A stretch of 64,000 nt of DNA from CAZFLY01 sp964519995 (GTDB lineage Bacteria > Planctomycetota > Phycisphaerae > Sedimentisphaerales > Anaerobacaceae), in assembly GCA_964519995.1 (NCBI GenBank), contig CAZFLY010000002.1, positions 16,141-80,140 on the forward strand, read 5' to 3'. The position numbers and the translations under genes are program-made. The notes under the pieces are model-generated. The model was not told the DNA's origin and searched no databases. It saw nothing but the letters and a program-made list of their open reading frames with translations. Below, in pieces: positions 35,206-44,137 of the stretch. Each line of letters begins with the position of its first letter. The stretch's first letter is position 1.

Positions 35206-38200
35206 CTATGATTTGATACCGGCGTGATATTCCTGTAGTGAGCGCACAGGTGCTGAGCCGGCGCGTGCGGCGGTGATACCCTTGGCTGCGGCAGAAGCTG
35301 CGGCGGTCGTTGTTATGTAAGGTATCTTGTGTTTAATTGCTGCCTTTCGAATGTAGGAGTCGTCGTATTTACCCGTTCTTCCGGCAGGAGTATTAATGAT
35401 TAGTTGAATTTCGCCGTTGGTGATAACATCAATGATGTTCGGTCTTCCTTCGTGCATCTTCAAAATCTGCTCAGCTTTAACGCCGTTTTTTGTCAGGTGT
35501 TTGTAGGTGCCTTCGGTTGCCAGTATCTTGAAGCCGAGTTTTTGGAACTCCTTAGCAACATCGAGGGCGTCCTTTTTATCTTTATCTATGACAGTTATCA
35601 GAACAGTTCCCTCAGTAGGTAGCTGGGACTTCGCGGCTTGCTGTGATTTGTAGAACGCAAGTCCGTAAGAATCGGCCAGTCCGAGTACTTCACCGGTTGA
35701 GCGCATTTCAGGTCCCAGAAGCGGGTCAACTTCCGGGAACATATTGAACGGGAAAACTGCTTCCTTGACGCCAAAGTGAGGAATCTTGCGTTGTTTTAGG
35801 TCAAGGTCGGAGAGTTTCTTGTCGAGCATTAATTGCGTTGCCAGTCGTGCCATTGAGACATTGCAGACCTTCGAGACCAGCGGCACTGTGCGGGATGCGC
35901 GGGGATTGGCTTCGAGAATATACACAATGTCGTTGCAAATTGCATATTGAATATTCATTAGGCCGACGACGTTCAGTTCGATCGCAATTTTCCGTGTGTA
36001 TTCGCAAATAGTTTCGATGTGCTTCTGTGTAATGCTGACTGGTGGAATGACACAAGCGCTGTCACCGGAGTGGATTCCCGCAAGTTCAATGTGTTCCATA
36101 ACAGCAGGAACAAAGGCATCGGTGCCGTCAGAGATGGCATCGGCTTCAGCTTCAATTGCATTTTCGAGGAACTTGTCTATAAGAATCGGCCTTTCAGGTG
36201 AGACTTCCACCGCAGCGGCCACATAGTGCCGAAGCATTTCTTCATCATGAACCACTTCCATCGCCCGGCCGCCAAGCACATACGACGGACGTACCATTAG
36301 GGGATAACCAATTTGCTTGGCAATAACAAGTGCCTCGTCAATGCTTGCAGCCATTCCTGATTCAGGCTGCGGGATATTGAGCTTTCTCATCTTCTCGCGG
36401 AAGCGGTCGCGGTCTTCAGCTAAGTCGATGGTCTCCGGTGAGGTTCCAATCACTCGCACACCCGCTTGTTCGAGCTCTCTGGCGATATTAAGTGGGGTTT
36501 GGCCGCCAAATTGCACGATAACGCCTTCAGGTTTTTCTTTCTCGTATATGCTGAGCACATCTTCGACCGTGAGCGGTTCGAAGTAGAGTTTGTCGGAAGT
36601 GTCATAGTCGGTGGAGACAGTTTCCGGGTTGCAGTTGACCATGATCGACTCAAAGCCTTCATCACGCAGGGTGAATGCGGCGTGGACACAGCAATAGTCG
36701 AATTCGATTCCTTGACCTATACGGTTGGGACCACCACCGAGCACCATTATTTTGCGTCGCTTGCTACTCGGCACTATATCGTTTGCGTTGTAGGTAGAGT
36801 AATAATAGGCGGCATTTTCCACACCGCTAACCGGTACAGCGTGCCAGCCTTCGGTGACCTTGAGAGATGTTCGCTGTTGACGGATGTCATTTTCGGAAAT
36901 ATCAAGCAGCTTTGCGAGATATTTGTCGGCAAAGCCATCTTTTTTAGCTTGCGTCAGAAGCTTATCGGGAAGTTTTTTGCCCTTATACTTAAGAATTTTC
37001 TCTTCAAGTGCGACAAGCTCTGCCATCTGCTCGATGAACCAGTGTTTTATGCGGGTTTTGTCATAGAGACTTTGAACGCTGGCGCCTTTGCGTAGGGCTT
37101 CGTACATTAGAAATTGGCGCTCGCTTGAGGGCCAAGTCAGGCGGTTCATCAGCTCATCGAGGGGGAGCTTGTTGAAGTCTTTCGCAAAACCGAGGCCGTG
37201 TCTGCCTATTTCAAGGGAGCGGATAGATTTCTGAAAAGCCTCTTTGTAATTCTTGCCTATGCTCATTACTTCGCCTACCGCTCGCATCTGTGTGCCGAGC
37301 TTGTCTTCCACACCTTTGAATTTTTCAAAGGCCCAGCGGGAAAACTTGACGACGACGTAATCGCCGGACGGCGTGTACTTTTCGAGGGTTCCATCTCGCC
37401 AGTACGGTATTTCATCGAGCGTCAGGCCGCCCGCGAGCAGCGACGAAACAAAGGCTATTGGAAAGCCTGTAGCTTTTGAGGCCAGGGCTGATGAGCGTGA
37501 TGTTCGCGGATTGATTTCGATAACAACTATCCTGCCGGTTTCCGGGTCGTGCGCAAACTGGATATTTGTACCGCCGATGACCTCGATGGCATCGACGATA
37601 TCGTAGGAATATTTCTGGAGTTTCTTTTGCAGTTCTTGGTCGATAGTCAGCATTGGTGCAGTACAGTAAGAATCGCCTGTGTGCACACCCATTGGGTCAA
37701 CGTTTTCGATAAAACAGACGGTGATTTTCTGTCCCTTGGCATCACGGACCACTTCCAGTTCCAGTTCTTCCCAACCGAGTACAGATTCTTCTATAAGCAC
37801 TTGGCCAATCATACTTGCAGACAGGCCGCGGGCTGCAACGGTGCGCAGTTCCTCGACGTTAAATACGGCACCGCCGCCGGTTCCGCCGAGGGTGTAGGCA
37901 GGGCGAACAACCACGGGGTAGCCGAGCTTGTCGGCGATTTTTTCCGCTTCTTCAACGCTGAAGGCTGCCTGGCTCTTTGGCATATCAATTCTGAGCTTGT
38001 TCATAGTCTCTTTGAAGACGATGCGGTCTTCTCCTCGTTCGATGGCATCGACTTTAACACCGATGACTTTAACACCGAATTTTTTTAAGATGCCTTTCTT
38101 CGCCAGTTCCGAGGAAAGATTCAGGCCGCTCTGACCGCCGAGATTTGGCAATATTGCATCAGGGCGTTCTTTCTCGACGATTTTTGTCATAGTCTCAAAA

Positions 38201-38409
38201 TCAAGAGGCTCGATGTAGGTGACATCCGCCGTACCCGGATCGGTCATAATAGTTGCGGGATTAGAGTTTACGAGCACAATCTCGTAGCCCAACTTTCGCA
38301 GGGCTTTGCATGCCTGAGTGCCGGAGTAGTCGAATTCGCAGGCCTGGCCGATGACTATGGGGCCGGAGCCGATGATCATTACCTTGTTGATGTCCTTTCT
38401 TTTCGGCAT
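35206..38409 (-). CDS. carB: Carbamoyl-phosphate synthase large subunit
   Basis: Makes carbamoyl phosphate from bicarbonate, ammonia and two ATP for arginine and pyrimidine synthesis. The 1067 residues show the duplicated ATP-grasp halves (first from IMIGSGPIVIGQACEFDYSG, second from VLGGGPNRIGQGIEFDYC), each with PLMVRPSYVLGG/PVVVRPAYTLGG, an oligomerisation domain in between, and a C-terminal MGS-like regulatory domain (LITVIDKDKKDALDVAKE, NTPAGRTGKYDD). The ribosome site CAGGAGTATCCTTA precedes the ATG. The small subunit carA is not in the window. Confidence 0.97.
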   Translation of the reverse strand: MPKRKDINKVMIIGSGPIVIGQACEFDYSGTQACKALRKLGYEIVLVNSNPATIMTDPGTADVTYIEPLDFETMTKIVEKERPDAILPNLGGQSGLNLSSELAKKGILKKFGVKVIGVKVDAIERGEDRIVFKETMNKLRIDMPKSQAAFSVEEAEKIADKLGYPVVVRPAYTLGGTGGGAVFNVEELRTVAARGLSASMIGQVLIEESVLGWEELELEVVRDAKGQKITVCFIENVDPMGVHTGDSYCTAPMLTIDQELQKKLQKYSYDIVDAIEVIGGTNIQFAHDPETGRIVVIEINPRTSRSSALASKATGFPIAFVSSLLAGGLTLDEIPYWRDGTLEKYTPSGDYVVVKFSRWAFEKFKGVEDKLGTQMRAVGEVMSIGKNYKEAFQKSIRSLEIGRHGLGFAKDFNKLPLDELMNRLTWPSSERQFLMYEALRKGASVQSLYDKTRIKHWFIEQMAELVALEEKILKYKGKKLPDKLLTQAKKDGFADKYLAKLLDISENDIRQQRTSLKVTEGWHAVPVSGVENAAYYYSTYNANDIVPSSKRRKIMVLGGGPNRIGQGIEFDYCCVHAAFTLRDEGFESIMVNCNPETVSTDYDTSDKLYFEPLTVEDVLSIYEKEKPEGVIVQFGGQTPLNIARELEQAGVRVIGTSPETIDLAEDRDRFREKMRKLNIPQPESGMAASIDEALVIAKQIGYPLMVRPSYVLGGRAMEVVHDEEMLRHYVAAAVEVSPERPILIDKFLENAIEAEADAISDGTDAFVPAVMEHIELAGIHSGDSACVIPPVSITQKHIETICEYTRKIAIELNVVGLMNIQYAICNDIVYILEANPRASRTVPLVSKVCNVSMARLATQLMLDKKLSDLDLKQRKIPHFGVKEAVFPFNMFPEVDPLLGPEMRSTGEVLGLADSYGLAFYKSQQAAKSQLPTEGTVLITVIDKDKKDALDVAKEFQKLGFKILATEGTYKHLTKNGVKAEQILKMHEGRPNIIDVITNGEIQLIINTPAGRTGKYDDSYIRKAAIKHKIPYITTTAAASAAAKGITAARAGSAPVRSLQEYHAGIKS

Positions 38410-38679
38410 TAAGGATACTCCTGCTGTATATTGTGGTCACCTTAGTTGTTGTTTTGCTTACAATGATTATTAGTTGTGGCGAATTAGAATAAATAGAACG
38501 TGGACTGTCAAATGAATAGTCAGCAGCAGGTGGTAAGAATGATAAATGGTTGCGGTTAAGGACAAAATCCATCTGAGGGCAAATTCGATGTTGAGCGTAA
38601 GTCCGGCGATTCGTTGTAAGATGGCAGACCTACAGCACTAAAGAGCCACGCGAATTCCATTCGTGTCGTAAAGGCAAGA

Positions 38680-38739
38680 TCAGGGACGGACGTGCTAACG
38701 CATTTTAATAGGGCCGCGTTACAACGTTGCCGTCCCTGA
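38680..38739. repeat. Long interrupted stem-loop between carB and the acidic protein gene
   Basis: Three nested complementary blocks: TCAGGGACGG (38680-38689) with CCGTCCCTGA (38730-38739), ACGT with ACGT, and AACGC with GCGTT, separated by small bulges and closed by a loop of about 14 nt (ATTTTAATAGGGCC). Neither strand has a T-run directly after it. It lies in a 358-bp non-coding region that otherwise shows nothing. Confidence 0.6.
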
Positions 38740-38767
38740 GCCTCTCTGCTTGTTACAAGTTGTCCAT

Positions 38768-39061
38768 TTATTCTGTGCCTTCGTCAGATTCCTCGGAGTC
38801 GTCGTCTGAGATCTCATCCGTTCCCTCATCCGAGCCCTCTCCTTCAGAACCTTCCTCACTCAAATAGCTGATTGGGCGATCTATATATTGAACTTCAGCC
38901 ACAGGCTCATTGGGATCATTTGGGTCGTTTGGGTCATCGGTGAGGTACGTGCAAGCCGGATTGCTCATATCCTCGGCAGTCCAGCCGACGCGTTCACAGA
39001 GTATCAACAGAAATACCACAAATAGCACAAGGAACATTATGTTTACAACTAACCTTTTCAT
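38768..39061 (-). CDS. Small secreted acidic protein with DPN repeats
   Basis: A 97-residue protein of unknown function. An N-terminal hydrophobic segment (residues 5-25, NIMFLVLFVVFLLILC) is a signal peptide or anchor. Then comes a tandem DPNDPNDPNEP and an extremely acidic tail of Asp, Glu, Ser and Gly (SEEGSEGEGSDEGTDEISDD), which is likely disordered and may bind calcium. The ribosome site AAGGAGACCAT directly before the ATG supports a real gene. It is followed on the same strand by no close gene, and lies 66 bp after the first PilX-like gene, with which it may be cotranscribed. Confidence 0.7.
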   Translation of the reverse strand: MKRLVVNIMFLVLFVVFLLILCERVGWTAEDMSNPACTYLTDDPNDPNDPNEPVAEVQYIDRPISYLSEEGSEGEGSDEGTDEISDDDSEESDEGTE

Positions 39062-39127
39062 ATGGTCTCCTTGTTTTTTGACAGTTTATGGTTAATTGCC
39101 AATTTACTTCTTTGGGCCTACTGTTAA

Positions 39128-40810
39128 TTACACTCCTTCAGAATAAGTACTTTGGTCGGGCCTGATTACGATGGGATTTTTTATGCCGCTTGGCAGCATT
39201 TTATCTTCTTCAGGTGTAATGCTGATGACACCTATGTCGCCTAGTTCCGTCGTTTCCGAGCCGCCGTCGTCAAGTGTGGCGCCGATATTTGTTACATATC
39301 CTGAACTCCACGGTGTCGTATCACACATCGAGATAATTGTCCCGTAGATTTGAGCATTGCCGCGTACGTCAACGATTCCACCTACTATAGCACCTGTAAT
39401 TATGTTATTATCGCTTTGTACCGGATTGGTGTTACCAAGGTTCACGTTAAAGTGAGGTGCTAAAATAGTAGCTTCTTGTATATCCGATGTGTTGTTAAAG
39501 GTTGCTTCACCTGTAAAATAAAGACAATTCTTCTGCCAGTTAAAGTACTGGGGGGTATCGCTGATTATCGTACCGTTGAACGCGCAGTTGTCGAAACGCA
39601 CATTGTTAGTATAGCCGCTGCTCGTCTGGCTGCAGTCGATATACAATACGCTGTTGAATGTGCAGTTTATAAACAGCGCATTCCTGTTATTGGTAAGTTT
39701 CATATCGGTGAATGTCTGATCCTTGTAGATGTATCTTTTGAGTTGGGTGCCACTGCCTGTGGTATAATTGCCCGAATTATGAGGAAAACGCTCATAGCGC
39801 CATAATGTTCCACAAGTGGGGGGCAGATACTCAAGTGATGCATCATCTCCGTAATAATGGCTGGCATAGGGGGTTGGGATATTGCCGCTAGTGTAATCCT
39901 CGTAGAGTGAGGTGTCGTAATCGGATATATCCATGCCGGGCATATTATCAAATGGCTGTTCGTATTTAATGTTTTCATGGTACGCCTGGACTTCGTCGTC
40001 GGGGCTGTAGTATCGGTCTTCATAGTTTCCATCTAATGGAGTGCCGTTTGCGTCAATCGGGTCTCCGTTGGGATCCAGGGTTTCGAGCTGATAGCCGTGG
40101 TCTTCAATATCTTCCCGTTCCAAAACTGTGTTAATTGTACCGATCACCGCTGAGTCACTTGTCATATTGTAGGGTGATATCTCAGGACGGTCCCACGAGC
40201 TGAATATGTCGCCGTAAATTGTAGTATCGCCGGTAAGCCACATTCGGCCTCTGCTGGCGATGGCATAGTGTAGGATGTCTTTGTCTTTTTCTATATCCAT
40301 ATCGACTCTTACTTGTCTGGTTACCTGACCGTCGGTCCCTGTTGACTCCAGTCTGATCATATGCGGGTCGGTGTCATAACGGTAAAACCTGATCGTGAAT
40401 TCTGTATTTGGAGCCCCGAAACTGATTACAGGGGTGATTATCTGGTCGCCGCTTCCAATTGAATCGGCGAAGCTGGTGGCAGCCTGTACAACCTGGCCAT
40501 CGAGAGCGGTGTTCTGGATATGTTGGCACAAGTCCAGCCAGGCGTTGTTAGCCTGTTCATCGGTTACGAAGTTGAAGATCGTCTCCTCAAGGGTGACGGT
40601 GGCGGCGAGATATTTACCGCATTCCAAGCCGGATTGTGCTGCAGATAAAGCTGAATTGACTTTTTGTTGGTTGGAGGCAAGCTGAACATTGGAAGCTGAA
40701 AAAGCGGCCATTGACACAGCTAGCGCGGAGAACACCACGATGAATATCATGGAGATAATGAGAATGGCACCTTTGTTTCTTGGATTAAACATATTTTTTC
40801 TGTTTGTCAT
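39128..40810 (-). CDS. PilX-like type IV pilus-associated protein (copy 2)
   Basis: A 560-residue protein with a PilX-type N-terminus: a short basic lead (MTNRKNMFNPRNKG), the hydrophobic helix AILIISMIFIVVFSALAVSMAAFS, then QLASNQQKVNSALSAAQSGLECGKYL, the amphipathic continuation. The remainder is a large extracytoplasmic passenger rich in Asn, Thr and Tyr, with short repetitive strands (TFINCTF, VLYIDCS, NVRFDNCAFNGTII) suggesting a beta-helix-like fold. A tandem partner at 40896-42281 has the same design. Inferred role: pseudopilin or minor-pilin-like surface or secretion component. Exact function unknown. Confidence 0.75.
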   Translation of the reverse strand: MTNRKNMFNPRNKGAILIISMIFIVVFSALAVSMAAFSASNVQLASNQQKVNSALSAAQSGLECGKYLAATVTLEETIFNFVTDEQANNAWLDLCQHIQNTALDGQVVQAATSFADSIGSGDQIITPVISFGAPNTEFTIRFYRYDTDPHMIRLESTGTDGQVTRQVRVDMDIEKDKDILHYAIASRGRMWLTGDTTIYGDIFSSWDRPEISPYNMTSDSAVIGTINTVLEREDIEDHGYQLETLDPNGDPIDANGTPLDGNYEDRYYSPDDEVQAYHENIKYEQPFDNMPGMDISDYDTSLYEDYTSGNIPTPYASHYYGDDASLEYLPPTCGTLWRYERFPHNSGNYTTGSGTQLKRYIYKDQTFTDMKLTNNRNALFINCTFNSVLYIDCSQTSSGYTNNVRFDNCAFNGTIISDTPQYFNWQKNCLYFTGEATFNNTSDIQEATILAPHFNVNLGNTNPVQSDNNIITGAIVGGIVDVRGNAQIYGTIISMCDTTPWSSGYVTNIGATLDDGGSETTELGDIGVISITPEEDKMLPSGIKNPIVIRPDQSTYSEGV

Positions 40811-40895
40811 TTTTTAATTCACCAGTAATTCCCTCCAATAAAAAGGCTTTACTAACTTCTATATTCTGTCAGCTAATAGCTGACTGATTATGGCA

Positions 40896-42281
40896 CTAAG
40901 AAGAGCCGGAGCAGATTTCCGAATACGAACTCGGATCGTATTCAAGTATTGTCTCAGGCACGAAACCGGCAGGCACCTCAACGATGCCGGAACGATTGAA
41001 ATACAGATCGCTATTTCCCGTAATGGTCAATTCTTCATCGGAGTAATTGATTATTGAGCCGTTGATTGTTCCACCGGCGTTGCCGAAAAACTTGATTCCG
41101 TTACCTGCTATTGCGCCGGACTGCGTTGTGAAATTGCCGCCAAATGACAGGCTAAAGCCGGGTGCTACGATAAACGTCCCTGTTTCACCGTGTAATCCTG
41201 CGAACTGCTCCTCGTCCGGTAGCTCGCTGACCGGCAAACTTTCAACATTACCGCAAAAGTTAATCTGATTTATCCCGGAGTTATCAGTCCAATCGCCAAC
41301 GCCGACGATTATTGCCATTACATCTACATTTCCAGTGAAGTTCACTATGTTGGGAGTCTCGACAAAAACCACACCTTTGAGTGTGACGTGGCCTGAGAAA
41401 TTCGGATATGTGTTGGCTAAGATTCTCACATTTTCAAAGGTCGCATTGGAGCTGGTGTCAGTGTTGCAATCCACGATATTCATTACATATGGTTCAAAAT
41501 ATTCCGGATTGGGCTCGGGAAATTCAACTGGAGGAACGCCAAAGTCGACGTGATTATCTATTGCATCTTGACCTGTTTCACCGCCAATTCCAGCATTGCC
41601 GCCCTGCAAATATACGTATGAGAGCGGATTGACGATGCTGACATCACCGGCTATTTGGGAATTCCCTTGTAGGGAAAGGGCCAACAGCGAATCCGGACTT
41701 TCAATGTAGACGCTTGATTCGACGGCTAAGTTGACGCCGTCGAGTTCCACGTTACCGGTCAAGGATACCGCGCCCTTGCTTGCTACTCCGTAGTCGAAGA
41801 CTGTGTTTGCGCTCGTTCCAAATACATAGTTGACCCTAATTGTCCGCGTGATTGAACCATAGATTCCTGTCACATCCATCTGCAATGTGTCATCATCGAT
41901 TTGAGTGATCGTGGCTACGAAACTCTGGTTCTTGGCTGAGTCGAGCATGACACTTGGTGTCTCCATGGTCGAGCTGTAAGGACTAGTATCATCTTGAAGG
42001 TTGGTCGGGAGTGCGTTGTTGACGAAAGTCAGTCGTTGGTCAGGCGAAATATTTCCGGATATGGAGACTTGGCTTAGCCAGTGACGCATAATCTCAAGTC
42101 CAGATTCGGCACAGGCCCTTGCCGCGTCAATCTTGCGCTGGTTATCGGCGACCTGCACATTTATACCTGATATGGTTGCCATAGTGGCAGCAAACACGGA
42201 AAACAGAATCACGAAAAGCATCGATACGATAAGAACGGCTGCTCGGTGCCTTTGGCGGATTGACTTCTTTGCGGGCCTCAT
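40896..42281 (-). CDS. PilX-like type IV pilus-associated protein (copy 1)
   Basis: A 461-residue paralogue of the next gene. The N-terminus reads MRPAKKSIRQRHR followed by AAVLIVSMLFVILFSVFAATMA and NVQVADNQRKIDAARACAESGLEIMRHWL, matching the PilX_N pattern. The passenger is full of short Gly/Asn strands (GNVELDG, GNSQIAG, GNVDVMAI, GNVESLP, GNFTTQSG, GNAGGTING, GNSDLYF), a GN-initiated repeat likely to form a beta solenoid. The ATG at 42281 has GGTGGGGAGAAA directly upstream, so it is preferred to a start eight codons earlier. The shared ends of the two proteins point to a local duplication. Confidence 0.75.
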   Translation of the reverse strand: MRPAKKSIRQRHRAAVLIVSMLFVILFSVFAATMATISGINVQVADNQRKIDAARACAESGLEIMRHWLSQVSISGNISPDQRLTFVNNALPTNLQDDTSPYSSTMETPSVMLDSAKNQSFVATITQIDDDTLQMDVTGIYGSITRTIRVNYVFGTSANTVFDYGVASKGAVSLTGNVELDGVNLAVESSVYIESPDSLLALSLQGNSQIAGDVSIVNPLSYVYLQGGNAGIGGETGQDAIDNHVDFGVPPVEFPEPNPEYFEPYVMNIVDCNTDTSSNATFENVRILANTYPNFSGHVTLKGVVFVETPNIVNFTGNVDVMAIIVGVGDWTDNSGINQINFCGNVESLPVSELPDEEQFAGLHGETGTFIVAPGFSLSFGGNFTTQSGAIAGNGIKFFGNAGGTINGSIINYSDEELTITGNSDLYFNRSGIVEVPAGFVPETILEYDPSSYSEICSGSS

Positions 42282-42617
42282 TTTCTCCCCACCGTAAAAG
42301 CCCAATGTAGAAGGAAGCTAAGTATTTCTAAGGGCTAATTAAAATATAAGAAATGCCTTGCGGATAGGCAAAGTGCATGAGCTTAACTATTAAGAAAAAT
42401 TTGAGGGGCGTTAGCGTCCTATAGGAAGTGGCATAAAGACTAAAAAAGGCTTACTGAGACTACGAACTTTCTGCGAAATATGAGCTGAGAGCAAATAGAG
42501 TTGTCGGAAGGGTCTGGACGCGAGGTTTTGATAAAAGGTTTTTTCCCCGTCAGCAATTAAAAGCCCGTATTCGATACGTCCAGGCCTACGATAAATACCG
42601 CGCTTAAGGGTTCTTAT
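42282..42617. other. 336-bp gap upstream of the PilX-like pair
   Basis: No gene. An inverted pair CTGGACG (42514-42520) and CGTCCAG (42577-42583) encloses a T-rich stretch. No promoter could be assigned with confidence, although the PilX-like transcription unit must start here. Confidence 0.35.
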
Positions 42618-42642
42618 TTAGCCCCCAGGTATATCCTGGGGG
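42618..42642 (-). repeat. REP-like hairpin that supplies a stop codon
   Basis: On the minus strand CCCCCAGG-ATATA-CCTGGGGG followed by CTAAAT, the same layout (hairpin plus GGGCTAA) as the units near the RAYT pseudogene. The TAA of its flank (42618-42620) is the stop of the C_GCAxxG_C_C gene, and the hairpin encodes that protein's last residues (PQDIPGG). Confidence 0.65.
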
Positions 42643-43094
42643 TTTCTGTTGTATTCAGTTACCATTTCTTCAAGGATTTCGGCTGCATCCTGGACCAATT
42701 TCGGGCAGATGGTTGAGAACAAATCTTTTTCTTTTGCAGTTCTTAATCCCTCCTCCGTGCTTATGTCACAGCCAAGCAATTCCTTGCAGACGGTAGTGCC
42801 GTTTCGAGATTTGAATCTTTCTGCAAATTTTCTAATTAATTTGTAAGTGTTTATCTTTACCTCTTCATCAGAAGAAGATGTACCTCCGTATTTAAGTCCG
42901 ATTATCATAAAGGCTCCGGTTACAGCGCCGCAGGTTTGACCCATTGCACCCATTCCGCCGCCGAAGCCGGATGCAAGTTTAAGGGCAGTATCGCGTTAAA
43001 GACTGAATTCTTTACCGTAAATTGCGAGTATTGCCTGTGCGCAGTTAAAACCTTGTTTGAAAAGAGAAACAGCTTGTTCAGCATTTGTACTCAT
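42618..43094 (-). pseudogene. C_GCAxxG_C_C-family redox protein with an in-frame TAA
   Basis: Read from the ATG at 43094, codons 1-32 give MSTNAEQAVSLFKQGFNCAQ through YGKEFSL, then TAA (42998-42996), then RDTALKLASGFGGGMGAMGQTCGAVTGAF and on to the end. The family normally reads straight through here (GLDRETALKLASGFGGGM), so one codon is mutated; GAA to TAA would suffice. Conserved Cys residues occur in FNCAQ, QTCGAVTG, ELLGCD and the late ICPKL. The family (about 150 aa) is a putative redox or metal protein of unknown function. It follows the DUF4097-like gene by 28 bp, also broken. A shorter product from 42953 would lack the first Cys. Confidence 0.75.
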
Positions 43095-43122
43095 GTCACT
43101 ATTTCTACTTCGATTGGACTCT

Positions 43123-43912
43123 TTATTTTATCTTTATCGAACCTACATTTGTTTTAAGACGGATTTTTCCATCTGCCGAGCCGATGATTCCGCTGACTGA
43201 TTTGCCAACCTTGCCGACTACGGTAAGGGGTTTATCAGTTTCTATTGAGCCGACATTTGTAGAGGCATCCAATTCTGCTGAAAGGTCGGCTGGGCCAACA
43301 AATTCAACGCTGCCGACGTTGGTTGTAAGCGCTGCGTTACATGCGGCAGGCGCATCATCAGCATATTGCACTTCTATTGAGCCAACGTTTGATTCCAGGT
43401 CAAGTTCGCCGTAGATTTGCGTGCAGGTGATGGAACCGACATTTGTAGATGCAACTATTGGCCCCTGGATGTTTGATACGTTTATACTCCCGACATGAGT
43501 AGAGGCATTAATGCGCAATTGCATCGGAGCTTTTATTGTGAAGTCCACCTCAATATTACGGCCGGAAAGGCTGCTGGGTTTTCTGATTCTTATAGTCAAT
43601 TTGTTACTCGAAGTTTCCGTTTCAATCTTGACTTCTTCCGCGAGCGAGCGGGCCTTTTCTTTCGTCAGTGCTTTTACCGTTATTTCGGCGGTGATATCAC
43701 AATCACTTGTCTTGGTGCCATGCACAGTGATTGAGCCGAGCTCGGCGTCGATGGCTAATTCGCTTATGTTTGTGAGAGGAACAGTTGCGTGTTCGGTTTT
43801 TTTTAAACTTGGCTTTGAATATATCACCAGGATTGATACAGCAGCCTTGCAGCAGTAAAGCCAAGCACAGTGACAAACGCGAACATGATTTCATAATGAA
43901 TGGAGTCGCCAT
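43123..43912 (-). pseudogene. DUF4097-like lipoprotein with repeated NVGSI strands, frameshifted at an A8 tract
   Basis: Frame one starts at the ATG at 43912 (AAGGGGATCC upstream) and encodes a lipoprotein signal, MKSCSRLSLCLALLLQGCCINPG, then FKAKFKK. Frame two continues KKTEHATVPLTNISELAIDAE to the stop at 43123. They meet at eight A residues (43797-43804); with seven As the total is 789 nt, a 262-residue protein in one frame. The mature part has a repeated strand, GSITVHG, VGSINVSN, NVGSITCT, NVGSIEVQ, NVGSVEFV, NVGSIETD, NVGSIKIK, as in DUF4097 putative adhesin solenoids. It may be a sequencing indel, a real mutation, or corrected by slippage on A8. Confidence 0.75.
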
Positions 43913-44137
43913 TTTCTGGATCCCCTTAAATATCTGGTCCTGAGTTTTGCAATTATTATCGTTACTTTACTGATAACGTGCAAGCTGATTCCTAATAAGT
44001 AATTGTCCCAAGGATTGTAATAGAATTACTGGCGGTCTTTTCTCTTGCCTTTGCACACGGATTACACTAATCTAGACCGAACACCGCTTTGATGTTTAGC
44101 GAATAGGAGCTGGTCAATAACCGTTCGAGGTAAGGAT

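Noticed and set aside
36466..37095. A 209-codon ORF antisense to carB
   Set aside because: It is the reverse complement of conserved CarB sequence and shows no protein features of its own; the same holds for the 202-codon ORF opposite gpmI (24173-24781).
42996..42998. Selenocysteine or pyrrolysine codon in the C_GCAxxG_C_C gene
   Set aside because: The codon is TAA, not TGA or TAG, and no special downstream structure was recognised.
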